A stretch of 64,000 nt of DNA from Bdellovibrionia bacterium (GTDB taxonomy: Bacteria > Bdellovibrionota > Bdellovibrionia > Bdellovibrionales > JAGQZY01), in assembly GCA_030424715.1 (NCBI GenBank), contig JAUHWH010000001.1, positions 682,001 through 746,000 of the forward strand, in the 5' to 3' direction. Below are positions 40,915-52,358 of the stretch, one piece after another. The translations under genes and the position numbers were made by a program. Positions within the stretch are counted from its first letter, which is position 1. Each line of letters opens with the position of its first letter. Under the pieces are notes generated by a model. It did not search any database. It saw only the letters and a program-made list of their open reading frames with translations, and was not told the DNA's origin.

Positions 40915-41520
40915 ATGAATAAAATCATCATTCTCACTCTATTTTTTATGCTTACCCATTGTACAACCACGAAGAAGCAATCGAAGGTCCACACCGATGT
41001 TGGTCTTTGGGTTGGCAAGGTTCAGATGACGAACAAGACCACTGGGCAAAAAAAATGGGCCAATGTGAACTGGGCCAGTGATTCAAGCCAGTCGCGCCTT
41101 AGGGTGGATGTTAGTGCTATTTTAGATGTGCCGGTCGCGACCTTTCTGGTGAATTCTGAAGGGGCGCACCTGTGGCTACACATGGAGAAAAAGTATTTTC
41201 ATTCAATGGAAAGTCGAAAGCTCTTTAAGCACTTAACAAAACTTTCCATAGACCCAAAAATATTCTATAGCATGCTTGGTCAACCGGAAGCCCCCAATGA
41301 GAACTGGGCTTGTTCGACCGAGCCGGCTTTACTGAAGTGCGCATCCCAAAAAAATCAAACCCAATACTCCGTGGCCTTCTCTGAGACTGATCGGCGCTTG
41401 ATTAATATCGATCGCGGCTCCAAATCCCTGCGATTGCGCTTGTCCCGGTCTAAGGTCCAGTTAGAGGATCGTTTTTTTCAGGCGCTCTCTAAGTCTCAAT
41501 ATAAAACAATTGAAATATAA
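40915..41520 (+). CDS. Lipoprotein, possibly LolB/LolA-like fold
   Basis: Lipobox FMLTHC; beta-rich body, VPVATFLVNSEGAHLWLHMEKKYFHS. Confidence 0.6.
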   Translation: MNKIIILTLFFMLTHCTTTKKQSKVHTDVGLWVGKVQMTNKTTGQKKWANVNWASDSSQSRLRVDVSAILDVPVATFLVNSEGAHLWLHMEKKYFHSMESRKLFKHLTKLSIDPKIFYSMLGQPEAPNENWACSTEPALLKCASQKNQTQYSVAFSETDRRLINIDRGSKSLRLRLSRSKVQLEDRFFQALSKSQYKTIEI

Positions 41521-41666
41521 ATTTTCTCTTTTCTGGTTTTCAGTGTCTTAAATTGTAAGGCCCCCAATGTCTTCTGTAAATCATTGGGTCAAGGGCGGGC
41601 AAACCTTGTTTGTCTCTCTATAATTCGGCATAATAGAAGTAGGAACGCACCCAAGGAGAAGACTCT

Positions 41667-43748
41667 ATGGACAATAACTCAAAAATTTCACTGAAAGAGA
41701 TTTTAGACGACTGGGGAGATAAGTCCGCTTTTAAAGAGCGCAACTGGGTGGGAACCTTCGACGACTACATTCAGTTGGTAAAAGAGAATCCACGCATCAC
41801 TCGCAACGCCTTTCAAAGAATGTACGATATGGTCACTAGTTACGGTTCCGAAGAGTATGTGGACTGTAAAAAGAAAATCATTCGCTACAAATTTTTTGAT
41901 GATGCTGAAAATGGTGGTCAAGATGGGGTTTTTGGACTCGATATTTCTTTGATGAAGTTGGTCAATGTTCTAAAGTCAGCAGCGCTTGGGTACGGGACCG
42001 AAAAGCGAGTGATCTTGCTGCACGGACCGGTCGGGAGCGCAAAGTCCACAATTTGTCGTCGCCTCAAAAAAGGGATCGAAGCCTATTCGAAGAAGCCAGA
42101 AGGGGCTCTGTACACATTTGATTGGGTTGATACCGATGGTGTATTGGATGGCCTTTTTGGTAAAGATGTGAAAGTTTTTCCGAGCCCGATGCACGAAGAG
42201 CCCTTGTTGCTCATTCCCAAAGAGTTGCGACCGAAGTTTGAACAGTCGTTTAACAAAGGTTCACAAGACGAGTTTCGCGTGAAAATAGAGGGCGATTTAT
42301 CTCCGCCGTCTCGTTTTATTTTTAAAACTCTTATGGAAAAATACAGCGGTGATATCGACAAGGTGTTAGCCCATGTTCGTGTGAAAAGATTGGTGCTGAG
42401 CGAGGCCGATCGAGTGGGTATTGGAACCTTCCAGCCTAAAGATGAAAAAAACCAAGACAGCACGGAGCTCACGGGTGATATCAATTATCGAAAGATTGCC
42501 GAGTACGGTTCAGAATCCGACCCTCGTGCTTTCAACTTTGACGGGGAATTTAATGTCGCTAACCGTGGCGTTATTGAGTTTGTTGAGGTTCTAAAGCTCG
42601 ATGTGGCCTTTTTGTACGATCTCCTCGGAGCGTCTCAAGAGCACATGGTGAAGCCGAAAAAGTTTGCTCAGACCTATATCGATGAGGTGATCATTGGGCA
42701 CACCAACGAGCCCGAGTACCGCCGACTGCAAAACAATGAGTTTATGGAAGCCCTTCGTGATCGAACGGTGAAGATTGATATTCCCTATATCACTAAGCTC
42801 GAAGAAGAAATAAAGATCTATGATAAAGATTTTAATAAAAAGAAAATTCGTGGTGTTAGTATCGCGCCTCATACCACCAAGGTGGCTGCGATGTGGTCTA
42901 TCCTGACGAGATTAGAGAAGCCCAAAAAAGCCAATCTCACTCGCCTTCAAAAAATGAAACTTTATAATGGTAAAACATTACCCAATTATACCGAGGACAA
43001 CATCAAGGAGCTTCGTAAAGAGACTCAACGCGAAGGCCTTGATGGTGTTTCTCCTCGGTATATCCAAGATAAGATTTCCAACGCTTTGATTCAGGCGCAA
43101 CAGAACAGTGGTTCTGTCAACCCGTTCATGGTTCTTAATGAACTGGAGTCGGGTCTTAAGCATCACTCGTTATTGTCTAACGATGAGTTGAAGTCTGAAT
43201 ACCGTGAACTTATTGATGTGGTAAGAAAAGAGTACGAAGAGATCATTAAATCTGAGGTCCAACGGGCCATCAGTGCTGACGATAGCTCACTGTCACGCCT
43301 TTGCTCGAATTATATCGATAATGTAAAGGCATACACTCAAAAAGAGAAAGTTCGCAACCCATTCACCGGCCAAGATGACGAGCCCAATGAGCGATTGATG
43401 CGTTCGATCGAGTCAAAAATCGATATTCCGGAGTCTCGCAAAGACGATTTTCGTCGAGAGATCATGAACTACATCGGAGCGCTTTCTCTCGAGGGCAAGT
43501 CTTTTGACTACCGCATGAACGAGCGTTTGCATAAGGCTCTTGAGCTAAAGCTTTTTGAAGATCAAAAAGACAGCATCAAGTTGACCTCGTTGGTGACCTC
43601 TGAGGCGGACAAAGCCACCCAAGAAAAGATTGATATCGTGAAAGCACGACTTATCAAAGACTTTGGGTACGATGAAATTTCGGCAACCGATGTACTACAG
43701 TATGTTGCCAGTATCTTTGCTCGTGGAGATGTGAAGGAAAGTCAATAG
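41667..43748 (+). CDS. prkA: PrkA-family serine protein kinase
   Basis: [46 protein letters not shown]-like [20 protein letters not shown]. Confidence 0.95.
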   Translation: MDNNSKISLKEILDDWGDKSAFKERNWVGTFDDYIQLVKENPRITRNAFQRMYDMVTSYGSEEYVDCKKKIIRYKFFDDAENGGQDGVFGLDISLMKLVNVLKSAALGYGTEKRVILLHGPVGSAKSTICRRLKKGIEAYSKKPEGALYTFDWVDTDGVLDGLFGKDVKVFPSPMHEEPLLLIPKELRPKFEQSFNKGSQDEFRVKIEGDLSPPSRFIFKTLMEKYSGDIDKVLAHVRVKRLVLSEADRVGIGTFQPKDEKNQDSTELTGDINYRKIAEYGSESDPRAFNFDGEFNVANRGVIEFVEVLKLDVAFLYDLLGASQEHMVKPKKFAQTYIDEVIIGHTNEPEYRRLQNNEFMEALRDRTVKIDIPYITKLEEEIKIYDKDFNKKKIRGVSIAPHTTKVAAMWSILTRLEKPKKANLTRLQKMKLYNGKTLPNYTEDNIKELRKETQREGLDGVSPRYIQDKISNALIQAQQNSGSVNPFMVLNELESGLKHHSLLSNDELKSEYRELIDVVRKEYEEIIKSEVQRAISADDSSLSRLCSNYIDNVKAYTQKEKVRNPFTGQDDEPNERLMRSIESKIDIPESRKDDFRREIMNYIGALSLEGKSFDYRMNERLHKALELKLFEDQKDSIKLTSLVTSEADKATQEKIDIVKARLIKDFGYDEISATDVLQYVASIFARGDVKESQ

Positions 43749-43754
43749 GGGACG

Positions 43755-44858
43755 ATGTCGATAAGAGAGGACCAAAATCGCTTTAGAGATATCGTTCGCG
43801 GTAAGATCAAAGAGAACTTCAAGGACTATGTCACTCATGGAGAAATGATCGGCAAGCGGGAGAATGACTACGTCAAGATCCCGGTGCCTTATATTGATAT
43901 CCCTCGTTTTAAATATGGTCCTAAGCAAAAGGGTGGTGTCGGTCAGGGCGAAGGAAAGCCTGGCGATCCCGTCGGCAAAGGCAAGGGCGAAAAAAAACCA
44001 GGAGAAGGCAAGGCCGGTAACGAAGCTGGTGAGCACCAAGTTGAAGTGGACATTAGCTTTGAGGAGCTTGCTGAAATTCTTGGAGAGGAGCTAGAGCTAC
44101 CTCGTATCGAGCCCAAAGGGTCTAAAATTGCCTCCGAGAAAAATCGGTACTCTGGCATTGCCCCGGTGGGCCCCGAGGGGCTGCGCCATTTTAAATCTTC
44201 TTATAAAAGAGCGCTTAAGCGATACATTTCTAGCGGTCTCTACGACCCCGAAGATCCTGTTATCGTGCCCATTCGCGGTGACTACCGTTATCGATCCACA
44301 AAAACAACAATCAAGCCCCAGGCCAATGCTGTTGTGATCTATATAATGGATGTGTCAGGCTCCATGGGGAATGAGCAAAAAGAAATTGTTCGTCTTGAAA
44401 GTTTTTGGATCAACGCTTGGTTAAAGAAACACTATAAGGGTCTAGAGACTCGCTTTATCATCCACGACGCTACCGCTCGAGAAGTGGATGAAGACACTTT
44501 TTTTCGAACCAGCGAGTCTGGTGGAACTCTTATTAGCTCCGCCTATAAGCTTTGTCGCGACATCATACAGCGCGAGTATCCACCCCATGAGTGGAACATT
44601 TATCCCTTTCATTTTAGTGATGGCGACAATTGGTCTGGAGATGACACTCGTTTGTGCATGAAGATCTTAAAAGAAGGCCTTATGCCCAATGTGAACTTCT
44701 TTGGTTATGGGCAGGTGGAGAGCAAATACGGCAGTGGCCAGTTTCTCAAGGATTTGGAAAAGGAATTTCCAAGTGATGAAAAGATGATCTTAAGCAAAAT
44801 CAAAAACAAAGAGGCTATTCTGGGTTCAATCAAAGACTTTTTAGGAAAGGGCCGTTAA
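43755..44858 (+). CDS. DUF444 protein, YeaH/YhbH family
   Basis: [48 protein letters not shown]-like; operon context. Confidence 0.93.
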   Translation: MSIREDQNRFRDIVRGKIKENFKDYVTHGEMIGKRENDYVKIPVPYIDIPRFKYGPKQKGGVGQGEGKPGDPVGKGKGEKKPGEGKAGNEAGEHQVEVDISFEELAEILGEELELPRIEPKGSKIASEKNRYSGIAPVGPEGLRHFKSSYKRALKRYISSGLYDPEDPVIVPIRGDYRYRSTKTTIKPQANAVVIYIMDVSGSMGNEQKEIVRLESFWINAWLKKHYKGLETRFIIHDATAREVDEDTFFRTSESGGTLISSAYKLCRDIIQREYPPHEWNIYPFHFSDGDNWSGDDTRLCMKILKEGLMPNVNFFGYGQVESKYGSGQFLKDLEKEFPSDEKMILSKIKNKEAILGSIKDFLGKGR

Positions 44859-46363
44859 TGGGACGATTACCAGCCGACCTCGAAGAAGAGAGAAAGAGAA
44901 TTCGAGACCTGGCCGAGGCCGTTGGTCTTGACTGCTATGACACGGTCTTTGAAATGGTGACCTACGACCAAATGAACCAGTTTGCTGCCTACGGAGGCTT
45001 TCCGGTGCGTTACCCGCACTGGAAGTTCGGCATGGAGTACGACAAGCTTTCGAAAAGCTACGAGTACGGTCTTTCTAAAATATATGAAATGGTTATCAAC
45101 AACGACCCTTGCTACGCCTACCTCATGGAGGGTAATCGCCGTGTGGATCAAAAGTTGGTGATGGCCCATGTCTACGGCCACTGCGATTTCTTTAAAAACA
45201 ACAAGTGGTTTGAGCCAACCGATCGAAAAATGATGGACACGATGGCCAACCATGCCACACGCATCCGTCGCCATATGGACCGCTACGGTGTCGATGAGGT
45301 TGAGTCTTTTATTGATATTTGTTTGAGTATTGAAAATCTCATCGATCGGCATGCGCCCTACAAGCCGCAAAAGGCGAACAAGAAAATTGAAACGGAAGAC
45401 AGAACTCGCAAATCTCTGTTGAAATTCGATCGAGAGTATATGGATGAGTACGTCAACCCAGAGGACCGGATTAAGTTTAAGGAAGAGCAAGAGAAAGACC
45501 CGATGCAGAAGGTGCCCGAGAAGCCCGAGCGTGATGTTCTGTTGTTTTTGATGAACCATGCGCCTTTAAAGCATTGGCAGCAAGATGTGTTGTCCATTAT
45601 CCGTAGTGAGTCTTACTACTTTGCTCCGCAAGGCATGACGAAAATTATGAATGAAGGTTGGGCCTCTTACTGGCACTCGAAGCTGATGACCGAGTCCATC
45701 ATGAATGACAGTGAAGTCATCGACTATGCCGACGCCTGCGCGGGCACCTTGGCGATGTCTCCCACGGGGTTTAACCCCTATAAGGTAGGAATTGAGCTGT
45801 TTCGCGATATCGAAGACCGCTGGAACAAGGGGCGTTTTGGTAAAGAATGGTCCGAATGTGAAGACATCGCCCAAAAGAAGGCGTGGGACACCCATGCCGG
45901 CCTTGGCCGAGAAAAGATCTTCGAGGTTCGCCGTGATTATAACGATGTGACCTTCATCGACGAGTTTTTGACCGAGGACTTTTGTGTGCGTAATAAGATG
46001 TTTGTCTACAAGCACAATAAGAGAACGGGACAATACGAAATGGACACTCGCCAGTTTCCGGCGGTGAAGCAGCAGCTACTGTTTCAGCTAACCAACTTTG
46101 GGCAGCCGATCATTAATGTGGAGCACTCGAACTTTAATAACCGTGGTGAGTTGCTATTGACCCATCTCTTTGAGGGTGTGGAGATTCAGTACAATTACGC
46201 ACAAGAGACCTTAAAAAATCTAGCGGCTCTCTGGAGACGACCGGTCAACTTAGTCACCGTTATTGATGAAAAGCCGAAGATCTTGCACCATGATGGCAAA
46301 GACCTGAAGGTCATTGATGTGCTCACTGAGTCGCAAGCAAAGGCCAAAGCCGCTGCCGAATGA
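44858..46363 (+). CDS. SpoVR family protein
   Basis: IMNEGWASYWHSKLM, SPTGFNPYKVGIELFRDIEDRWNKGRFG; third member of prkA-yeaH-spoVR operon. Confidence 0.94.
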   Translation: MGRLPADLEEERKRIRDLAEAVGLDCYDTVFEMVTYDQMNQFAAYGGFPVRYPHWKFGMEYDKLSKSYEYGLSKIYEMVINNDPCYAYLMEGNRRVDQKLVMAHVYGHCDFFKNNKWFEPTDRKMMDTMANHATRIRRHMDRYGVDEVESFIDICLSIENLIDRHAPYKPQKANKKIETEDRTRKSLLKFDREYMDEYVNPEDRIKFKEEQEKDPMQKVPEKPERDVLLFLMNHAPLKHWQQDVLSIIRSESYYFAPQGMTKIMNEGWASYWHSKLMTESIMNDSEVIDYADACAGTLAMSPTGFNPYKVGIELFRDIEDRWNKGRFGKEWSECEDIAQKKAWDTHAGLGREKIFEVRRDYNDVTFIDEFLTEDFCVRNKMFVYKHNKRTGQYEMDTRQFPAVKQQLLFQLTNFGQPIINVEHSNFNNRGELLLTHLFEGVEIQYNYAQETLKNLAALWRRPVNLVTVIDEKPKILHHDGKDLKVIDVLTESQAKAKAAAE

Positions 46364-46521
46364 TCGATCGACCCCTTGCATCTCGACAGAAGCGGCGTCG
46401 TTAGCTTCAACTTTTACTCAGATCAGTCTTATCAAATGAAGTGCAGCGTTCAATTCACAACGAAAAGCCCTGTATGCCAAGAAGTGTTGCTTCTGGCCTT
46501 AAAATCTAATGAGAGAAAAGA

Positions 46522-46543
46522 GGCGAGCCCAGGTCGGCTCGCC
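46522..46543 (-). terminator. Probable glnA terminator
   Basis: GGCGAGCC-CAGGTC-GGCTCGCC perfect stem, T-rich on minus strand downstream. Confidence 0.6.
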
Positions 46544-46550
46544 GAAATGC

Positions 46551-47963
46551 TTACATGTCGTAGTATAAGAAGAATTCGTAGGGTACGGGCCGTTGCTGCA
46601 TCGGCAGAATTTCACGGTCCATTTTATAATCCACCCAATTGGAGATAAAATCTTCGTTGAAAACCTCTCCGCGCAACAAAAAGTCATGATCGTTTTGCAG
46701 AGTATCGAGGGCCTCATTAAGAGAGGCCGGTACAGAAGGCACTTTCGCCGCTTCTTCAGGAGGCAGACCATAGATGTTTTTATCTAAAGGCTCACCGGGG
46801 TGAATTTTATTTTGAATGCCATCAATCCCCGCCATGATAAGGGCAGCAAAGGCCAGGTAGGGGTTTGCTGTCGCATCTGGGGTGCGAAATTCAATGCGTT
46901 TGGCTTTCGGGCTGTCACCACTGTTAGGAATTCGAATGGCTGCGGATCGATTCTTGAAGCTGTAGGCCAGTTTCACTGGAGCTTCAAAGCCGGGGACCAG
47001 TCGTTTGTACGAGTTGGTGGTAGGGTTGGTGAACGCACACAGGCTGGGCGCATGCTTCAAGATGCCGCCTACAAAATAAAGTGCCATTTCTGATAAGCCC
47101 GCATACTCATTGCCCGCGAAAAGAGGTTTTCCATCTTTCCATAATGACATATGCACGTGCATTCCAGAGCCATTGTCCTCAAAAATCGGCTTGGGCATAA
47201 AGGTGGCTGTTTTTCCATGGGCTTTTGAGGTGTTTTTCACAATGTACTTAAACCACTGTAAATCATCGGCAGCTTGTACGAGTTCGTCAAACTTATAATT
47301 GATCTCACCTTGGCCAGCGGAAGCCACCTCGTGATGGTGTCGCTCCACCGGAATTCCGCAGTCTTCAAGCTTCATGCATATCTCGGTTCGGATATCGTGC
47401 AGGGTGTCCGTTGGCATCGCTGGAAAGTAACCCTCTTTTTGGCGAGGCTTGTAACCAAGGTTTGAGCCCTCATCTCGTCCACTGTTCCATTGCCCCTCAA
47501 CAGAATCGACTTGGTAGAAGCCAAGGTTGGCGTCTTGCTGGTAGCGGATGTCGTCGAAGATGAAAAACTCCGCTTCAGGACCAAAATAGGCCTGGTCAGC
47601 AATTCCGGTCGACGCCAAATAAGCGAGGGCCTTTTTTGCAATCTGCCTAGGGTCGCGGTCGTATGGTACATTTGTCTCTGGCAGCGTCACATCGCATATG
47701 AAGCTCACGGTCGGGATTTCAGTAAATGGGTCCATTCGAGCCGTCTTTGAGTCGGGCAGGATGACCATGTCCGAATCGTTGATGCTTCTCCAGCCTCGGA
47801 TGGAGCTACCGTCAAAACCCAAACCCTCCTCGAAAACAGCCGTTTTGAGCTGTCCGATCGGGATGGTAAGGTGTTGCCAGGTACCGAGTAAATCAGTGAA
47901 CTTTAGGTCCACCATTTTGGCACCATACTTATGAGCAAAATCAATCGCTTCTTGTGGGTTCAT
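46551..47963 (-). CDS. glnA: Glutamine synthetase type I
   Basis: [31 protein letters not shown], adenylylation-type loop [16 protein letters not shown]. Confidence 0.96.
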   Translation of the reverse strand: MNPQEAIDFAHKYGAKMVDLKFTDLLGTWQHLTIPIGQLKTAVFEEGLGFDGSSIRGWRSINDSDMVILPDSKTARMDPFTEIPTVSFICDVTLPETNVPYDRDPRQIAKKALAYLASTGIADQAYFGPEAEFFIFDDIRYQQDANLGFYQVDSVEGQWNSGRDEGSNLGYKPRQKEGYFPAMPTDTLHDIRTEICMKLEDCGIPVERHHHEVASAGQGEINYKFDELVQAADDLQWFKYIVKNTSKAHGKTATFMPKPIFEDNGSGMHVHMSLWKDGKPLFAGNEYAGLSEMALYFVGGILKHAPSLCAFTNPTTNSYKRLVPGFEAPVKLAYSFKNRSAAIRIPNSGDSPKAKRIEFRTPDATANPYLAFAALIMAGIDGIQNKIHPGEPLDKNIYGLPPEEAAKVPSVPASLNEALDTLQNDHDFLLRGEVFNEDFISNWVDYKMDREILPMQQRPVPYEFFLYYDM

Positions 47964-47999
47964 TATAAATCTCCTTCGAGTGAAGTTATTAAACAATAA

Positions 48000-48374
<375 letters not shown>

Positions 48375-48527
48375 TCAAAGAAAATCAATGGAAAGCCCTG
48401 TCGAGGCTGACAAATAAGAAACTTTTACCACCTGTCAAATGCGGGTGCGCTGTGCCTGTGTCTTGCCGGTTCATTTATCTTTTGCTATATCCCTCCGACC
48501 TTGTTGGGGTTTATCTGAGGGAGAGAA

Positions 48528-49133
48528 ATGCAGAGTCGATTTTTTGCTTACGGTTCATTTTCACAGGGACAAGTCCATCATCAAAAGATCAAGCAGTTCG
48601 TTGTGGGGCAGAGGCAGGCCTTTTTCAAGGGTGAAGCCTTCCGGTTGCGATGTGGCTATCCAGCGCTCCTGCCAATGGCTGAAGGTGGTGAACTCATCGA
48701 GGGAGTGCTCTACGACCTCGAGACTCCTGAAAGCTATTGGTCTGTCATCGATGGTTTGCTTGGTGTTGACCAGTCCCGCCCTGAGAAATGTCTTTTCAAT
48801 CGAATCACGGCTGAAGTTCGAGTCGACAATTTTTCGCGATTCCAGGCGCAGGTCTATTGTTTGAATCCAAAGAAAAAACTCTCGGCCCATAAAAAAATTA
48901 CAAGGGGCGAGTGGAAGCGAAACCTATTGATGGACCCACCCATTAGCGTTCGTCTCGAAGAGCGGCAAAAACAATACATTTTAAAGCTTGCGAATTCGAG
49001 AGGGCGAGATATTGTGCCCATCAAACTTGATTTGTATCGAGAATTGATGAACCTGGAGTTGATTGTGGATAAGGGGCGCCGATTGGCGCTCACCCCCCTC
49101 GGTAAAGAGGCGGCCCACTTTATGGAATTATGA
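48528..49133 (+). CDS. Gamma-glutamylcyclotransferase-like protein with C-terminal extension
   Basis: FAYGSFSQGQVHHQKI...GELIEGVLYDLETPESYWSVIDGLLGV. Confidence 0.7.
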   Translation: MQSRFFAYGSFSQGQVHHQKIKQFVVGQRQAFFKGEAFRLRCGYPALLPMAEGGELIEGVLYDLETPESYWSVIDGLLGVDQSRPEKCLFNRITAEVRVDNFSRFQAQVYCLNPKKKLSAHKKITRGEWKRNLLMDPPISVRLEERQKQYILKLANSRGRDIVPIKLDLYRELMNLELIVDKGRRLALTPLGKEAAHFMEL

Positions 49134-49594
49134 GTACAGCCAATTTTAATATTGTTCTTTTTCAGCCCGAGATACCCACGAACACCGGCAATATTGGTCG
49201 AGTTTGTGTGGCGTCGGGCTGCCACCTGCATCTCATAGGGCCCATGGGCTTTTCTATCGATGAAAAGCAAGTCAGACGGGCCGGTTTAGACTACTGGCCC
49301 CATCTTACTTACACCTTGTACGAGAACTATGAGGCTTTTCTGGAGCAGCATGACGTTCTTGATCAAATGAGCTTTCTGACCACAAAAACGGAGCAAATCA
49401 TCTACGACAAAAGTTTTCAGAAGGGCGATTGGTTTATGTTTGGCCCCGAAACCAGAGGCCTTCCGGAGGACATCTGGAAGCCTCGCATTGCGCAATCCTA
49501 TAAAATTCCAATGGTTGGCCCCACGCGCAGCCTGAATCTGGCCAATTCAGTATCCATCATTGCTTTTGAGGGCCTTAGGCAGCTCCGCAACTAA
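49130..49594 (+). CDS. trmL: tRNA (cytidine(34)-2'-O)-methyltransferase
   Basis: FNIVLFQPEIPTNTGNIGRVCVASGCHLHLI, FGPETRGLPEDI, RSLNLANSVSIIAFEGLRQL. Confidence 0.92.
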   Translation: MSTANFNIVLFQPEIPTNTGNIGRVCVASGCHLHLIGPMGFSIDEKQVRRAGLDYWPHLTYTLYENYEAFLEQHDVLDQMSFLTTKTEQIIYDKSFQKGDWFMFGPETRGLPEDIWKPRIAQSYKIPMVGPTRSLNLANSVSIIAFEGLRQLRN

Positions 49595-49684
49595 GCCTGG
49601 ACGACCGTTTTCGGGGAAGCTTCCCTCTTAAAAGGGCTGAGAAATGATTGCTAATTTATGGCAATGGTTTATCTTAGGAAGCCT

Positions 49685-52348
49685 ATGAGTATTTTAACGA
49701 AAATTTTTGGAACTGCCCACGATCGTGACATGAAGGTGATTCGCCCTTATGTCGATAAAATCAACCAGCTTGAGCCATCAATGAGAGATCTCACTGATGA
49801 TCAATTGAAAGCGAAAACTCCCGAGTTTAAAGAGCGTTTGGCCAAGGGCGAGACGGTCGATGATCTTATGGTCGAGGCCTTTGCCGTTTGTCGAGAGGCC
49901 GCTTGGCGCGTGCTGCAAATGCGACACTACGATGTTCAGTTGGTGGGGGGCTACGTTCTCCATAAGGGGGCCTGTGCGGAGATGAGAACAGGAGAGGGTA
50001 AAACTCTTGTGGCGACGCTGCCTGTTTATCTCAATGCTTTAACAGGCAAGGGTGTTCATGTGGTAACCGTGAACGACTATCTTGCCACCCGTGATGCCGA
50101 ATGGATGGGGCAACTTTACCGTTGGCTGGGGTTAACGACCGACACGATCACCCACAACATGGATGACGACCGTCGCAAAGAAGCCTATGGGGCCGACATC
50201 ACCTACTGCACGAATAACGAACTCGGGTTCGATTATCTGCGCGACAACATGAAATATAATCTGGCCGATTACGTTCAGCGACCTTTGCATTACGCGATTG
50301 TGGATGAGTGTGATTCTATTTTAATCGATGAAGCTCGAACACCACTGATCATTTCTGGGCCGGCAGAAGACAACACTGAAATATATTTAGCCATGCACAA
50401 CGTCGCCAAGCAGTTACAGCCAGAGCTGCACTTCACCATGGAAGAAAAAAACAAGTCGGTCGCGCTAACAGAAGAGGGGAATACCGCTCTCGAGCAGATC
50501 ATGAACATCGACAATATTTTTGATCCTCAGCATATCGATAAGCTCCATCATATCTATCAGTCTCTTAAGGCTATTCATCTCTTTAAGGTGGACGTAGACT
50601 ATATGGTGCAAGGCGATGAAATCGTTATCGTTGATGAGTTCACCGGCCGCCTTATGGAGGGCCGCCGCTGGAGCGACGGACTTCATCAGGCGGTTGAGGC
50701 GAAAGAGGGCGTGCACATCAAAAATGAAAACCAAACTTTGGCATCGATCACCTTTCAAAACTACTTTCGAATGTACGAGAAGTTGGCGGGGATGACTGGA
50801 ACAGCCGACACCGAGGCTCCAGAGTTTCGCAAGATCTATAATTTGAATGTTCACGTGATTCCCACCAATAAGCCGATGATCCGTAAAGATCTCGATGATG
50901 TGGTCTATAAATCTGAAGAGGCGAAATTCAATGCCATCGTCGAAGACATCAAAGAACGCCAAAAGAACGGCCAACCCGTGTTGGTGGGGACGGTAAGTAT
51001 CGAGCGTTCCGAGGCCATTGGCCGCGCTTTGGCGGCCCATAAAATTCCTCACAATGTTCTTAATGCCAAACATCATGTGCGTGAGGCTGAGATTGTCTCT
51101 CAAGCGGGGCGCAAAGGGGCCATTACCATTGCGACCAACATGGCCGGTCGTGGTACCGACATTGTGTTGGGTGGAAACGCTGAGGCCCTGGCTTTTAAAG
51201 AGCTGGGAGACATGGATCATCCTGATTTTGCAAAAACTTTTGAGAAGTATCGTCAGCAATGCGAAGCGGAGAAGCAAGAAGTGCTTGCGGCCGGAGGCCT
51301 CTACATCATGGGTACAGAACGCCACGAGAGCCGCCGAATCGACAATCAGCTGCGAGGGCGGTCCGGTCGACAGGGGGACCCCGGGGAGTCTCGATTCTTT
51401 TTATCCCTTGAAGACGATCTCATGCGCAAATTTAACGGCGAGAGAATCAAGAAAATCATGACCACTCTGAATGTCCCCGATGACGAGCCGATCACGGCTC
51501 GCATGGTGTCCCGTTCTATCGAGGGAGCGCAAAGAAAAGTCGAAGGCCATAACTTCGAAATTCGGAAGCATCTTCTAGAGTACGATGACGTGATGAACCA
51601 ACAGCGAAAAACGATCTATTCTCAGCGTCGCGCTTTGCTTGAAGAGAACTCCGATGGCGACACAAAAATTGGTGAAACGGTTTTGGATATGTTGTCTGAA
51701 GTGACATCGAACATGCTCGATGAATTTGCTAATGAAAACGTCAAGCGCGAGCTATGGGACCTTAAAGGTTTGAAGATTGCCATCGAGAACCAGTTTGGTA
51801 TCGATATTGATATCGCTGAAAATATCACCGGTGATCGCCTTAATGAGTTGGTCGTTTCTAAGGTCAAAGAGCGTTTTGAGGCGCAAAAACAAATGATGGA
51901 ACCTATTTTCGAAGACGTGCAAAAGAGTATTCTTTTGAGCGCCATCGACCATTACTGGAAAGAACATTTACAACGTGTGGATCGCATTCGTGATTGGGTG
52001 AACCTAAAAGCCTATGCCCAGAAAGATCCGCTGCTTGAGTACAAGCGAGAGTCTTTCGAGGCCTTTCAAGAGATGAACGAGCGGATCCATCAAGACACGA
52101 TCGAGAAGCTGATGAAGGTGCAGGTTCGCAAAGAAGCCAGCTCCGACCAGGACTTGCAAGAGGACCGTGAAGAAGTTCTGGGTGCCCTTCGTCCGCAAGA
52201 GACCCAAGAGATGCATGAGGGCCGTGGCTCATTGTTTGCGTCTGACGAAGCGGAGCCGGCCGGGGCGGGTACGCCAAATGTCTCTCAGGGGCCCAGCCGA
52301 AAACAGCGACGCCAGCAAGAAAAGAAGAAGAAAAAGAAACTTTTCTAA
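49685..52348 (+). CDS. secA: Preprotein translocase subunit SecA
   Basis: MRTGEGKTLVATLPVYLNAL, VDECDSILIDEARTPLIISGP, TNMAGRGTDIVLGG; basic C-terminus with no Cys zinc motif. Confidence 0.96.
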   Translation: MSILTKIFGTAHDRDMKVIRPYVDKINQLEPSMRDLTDDQLKAKTPEFKERLAKGETVDDLMVEAFAVCREAAWRVLQMRHYDVQLVGGYVLHKGACAEMRTGEGKTLVATLPVYLNALTGKGVHVVTVNDYLATRDAEWMGQLYRWLGLTTDTITHNMDDDRRKEAYGADITYCTNNELGFDYLRDNMKYNLADYVQRPLHYAIVDECDSILIDEARTPLIISGPAEDNTEIYLAMHNVAKQLQPELHFTMEEKNKSVALTEEGNTALEQIMNIDNIFDPQHIDKLHHIYQSLKAIHLFKVDVDYMVQGDEIVIVDEFTGRLMEGRRWSDGLHQAVEAKEGVHIKNENQTLASITFQNYFRMYEKLAGMTGTADTEAPEFRKIYNLNVHVIPTNKPMIRKDLDDVVYKSEEAKFNAIVEDIKERQKNGQPVLVGTVSIERSEAIGRALAAHKIPHNVLNAKHHVREAEIVSQAGRKGAITIATNMAGRGTDIVLGGNAEALAFKELGDMDHPDFAKTFEKYRQQCEAEKQEVLAAGGLYIMGTERHESRRIDNQLRGRSGRQGDPGESRFFLSLEDDLMRKFNGERIKKIMTTLNVPDDEPITARMVSRSIEGAQRKVEGHNFEIRKHLLEYDDVMNQQRKTIYSQRRALLEENSDGDTKIGETVLDMLSEVTSNMLDEFANENVKRELWDLKGLKIAIENQFGIDIDIAENITGDRLNELVVSKVKERFEAQKQMMEPIFEDVQKSILLSAIDHYWKEHLQRVDRIRDWVNLKAYAQKDPLLEYKRESFEAFQEMNERIHQDTIEKLMKVQVRKEASSDQDLQEDREEVLGALRPQETQEMHEGRGSLFASDEAEPAGAGTPNVSQGPSRKQRRQQEKKKKKKLF

Positions 52349-52358
52349 GGAGACGTCA

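Noticed and set aside
44867-45559. 230-aa minus-strand ORF
   Set aside because: Shadow ORF of the spoVR gene.
50465-51325. 286-aa minus-strand ORF
   Set aside because: Shadow ORF of secA.
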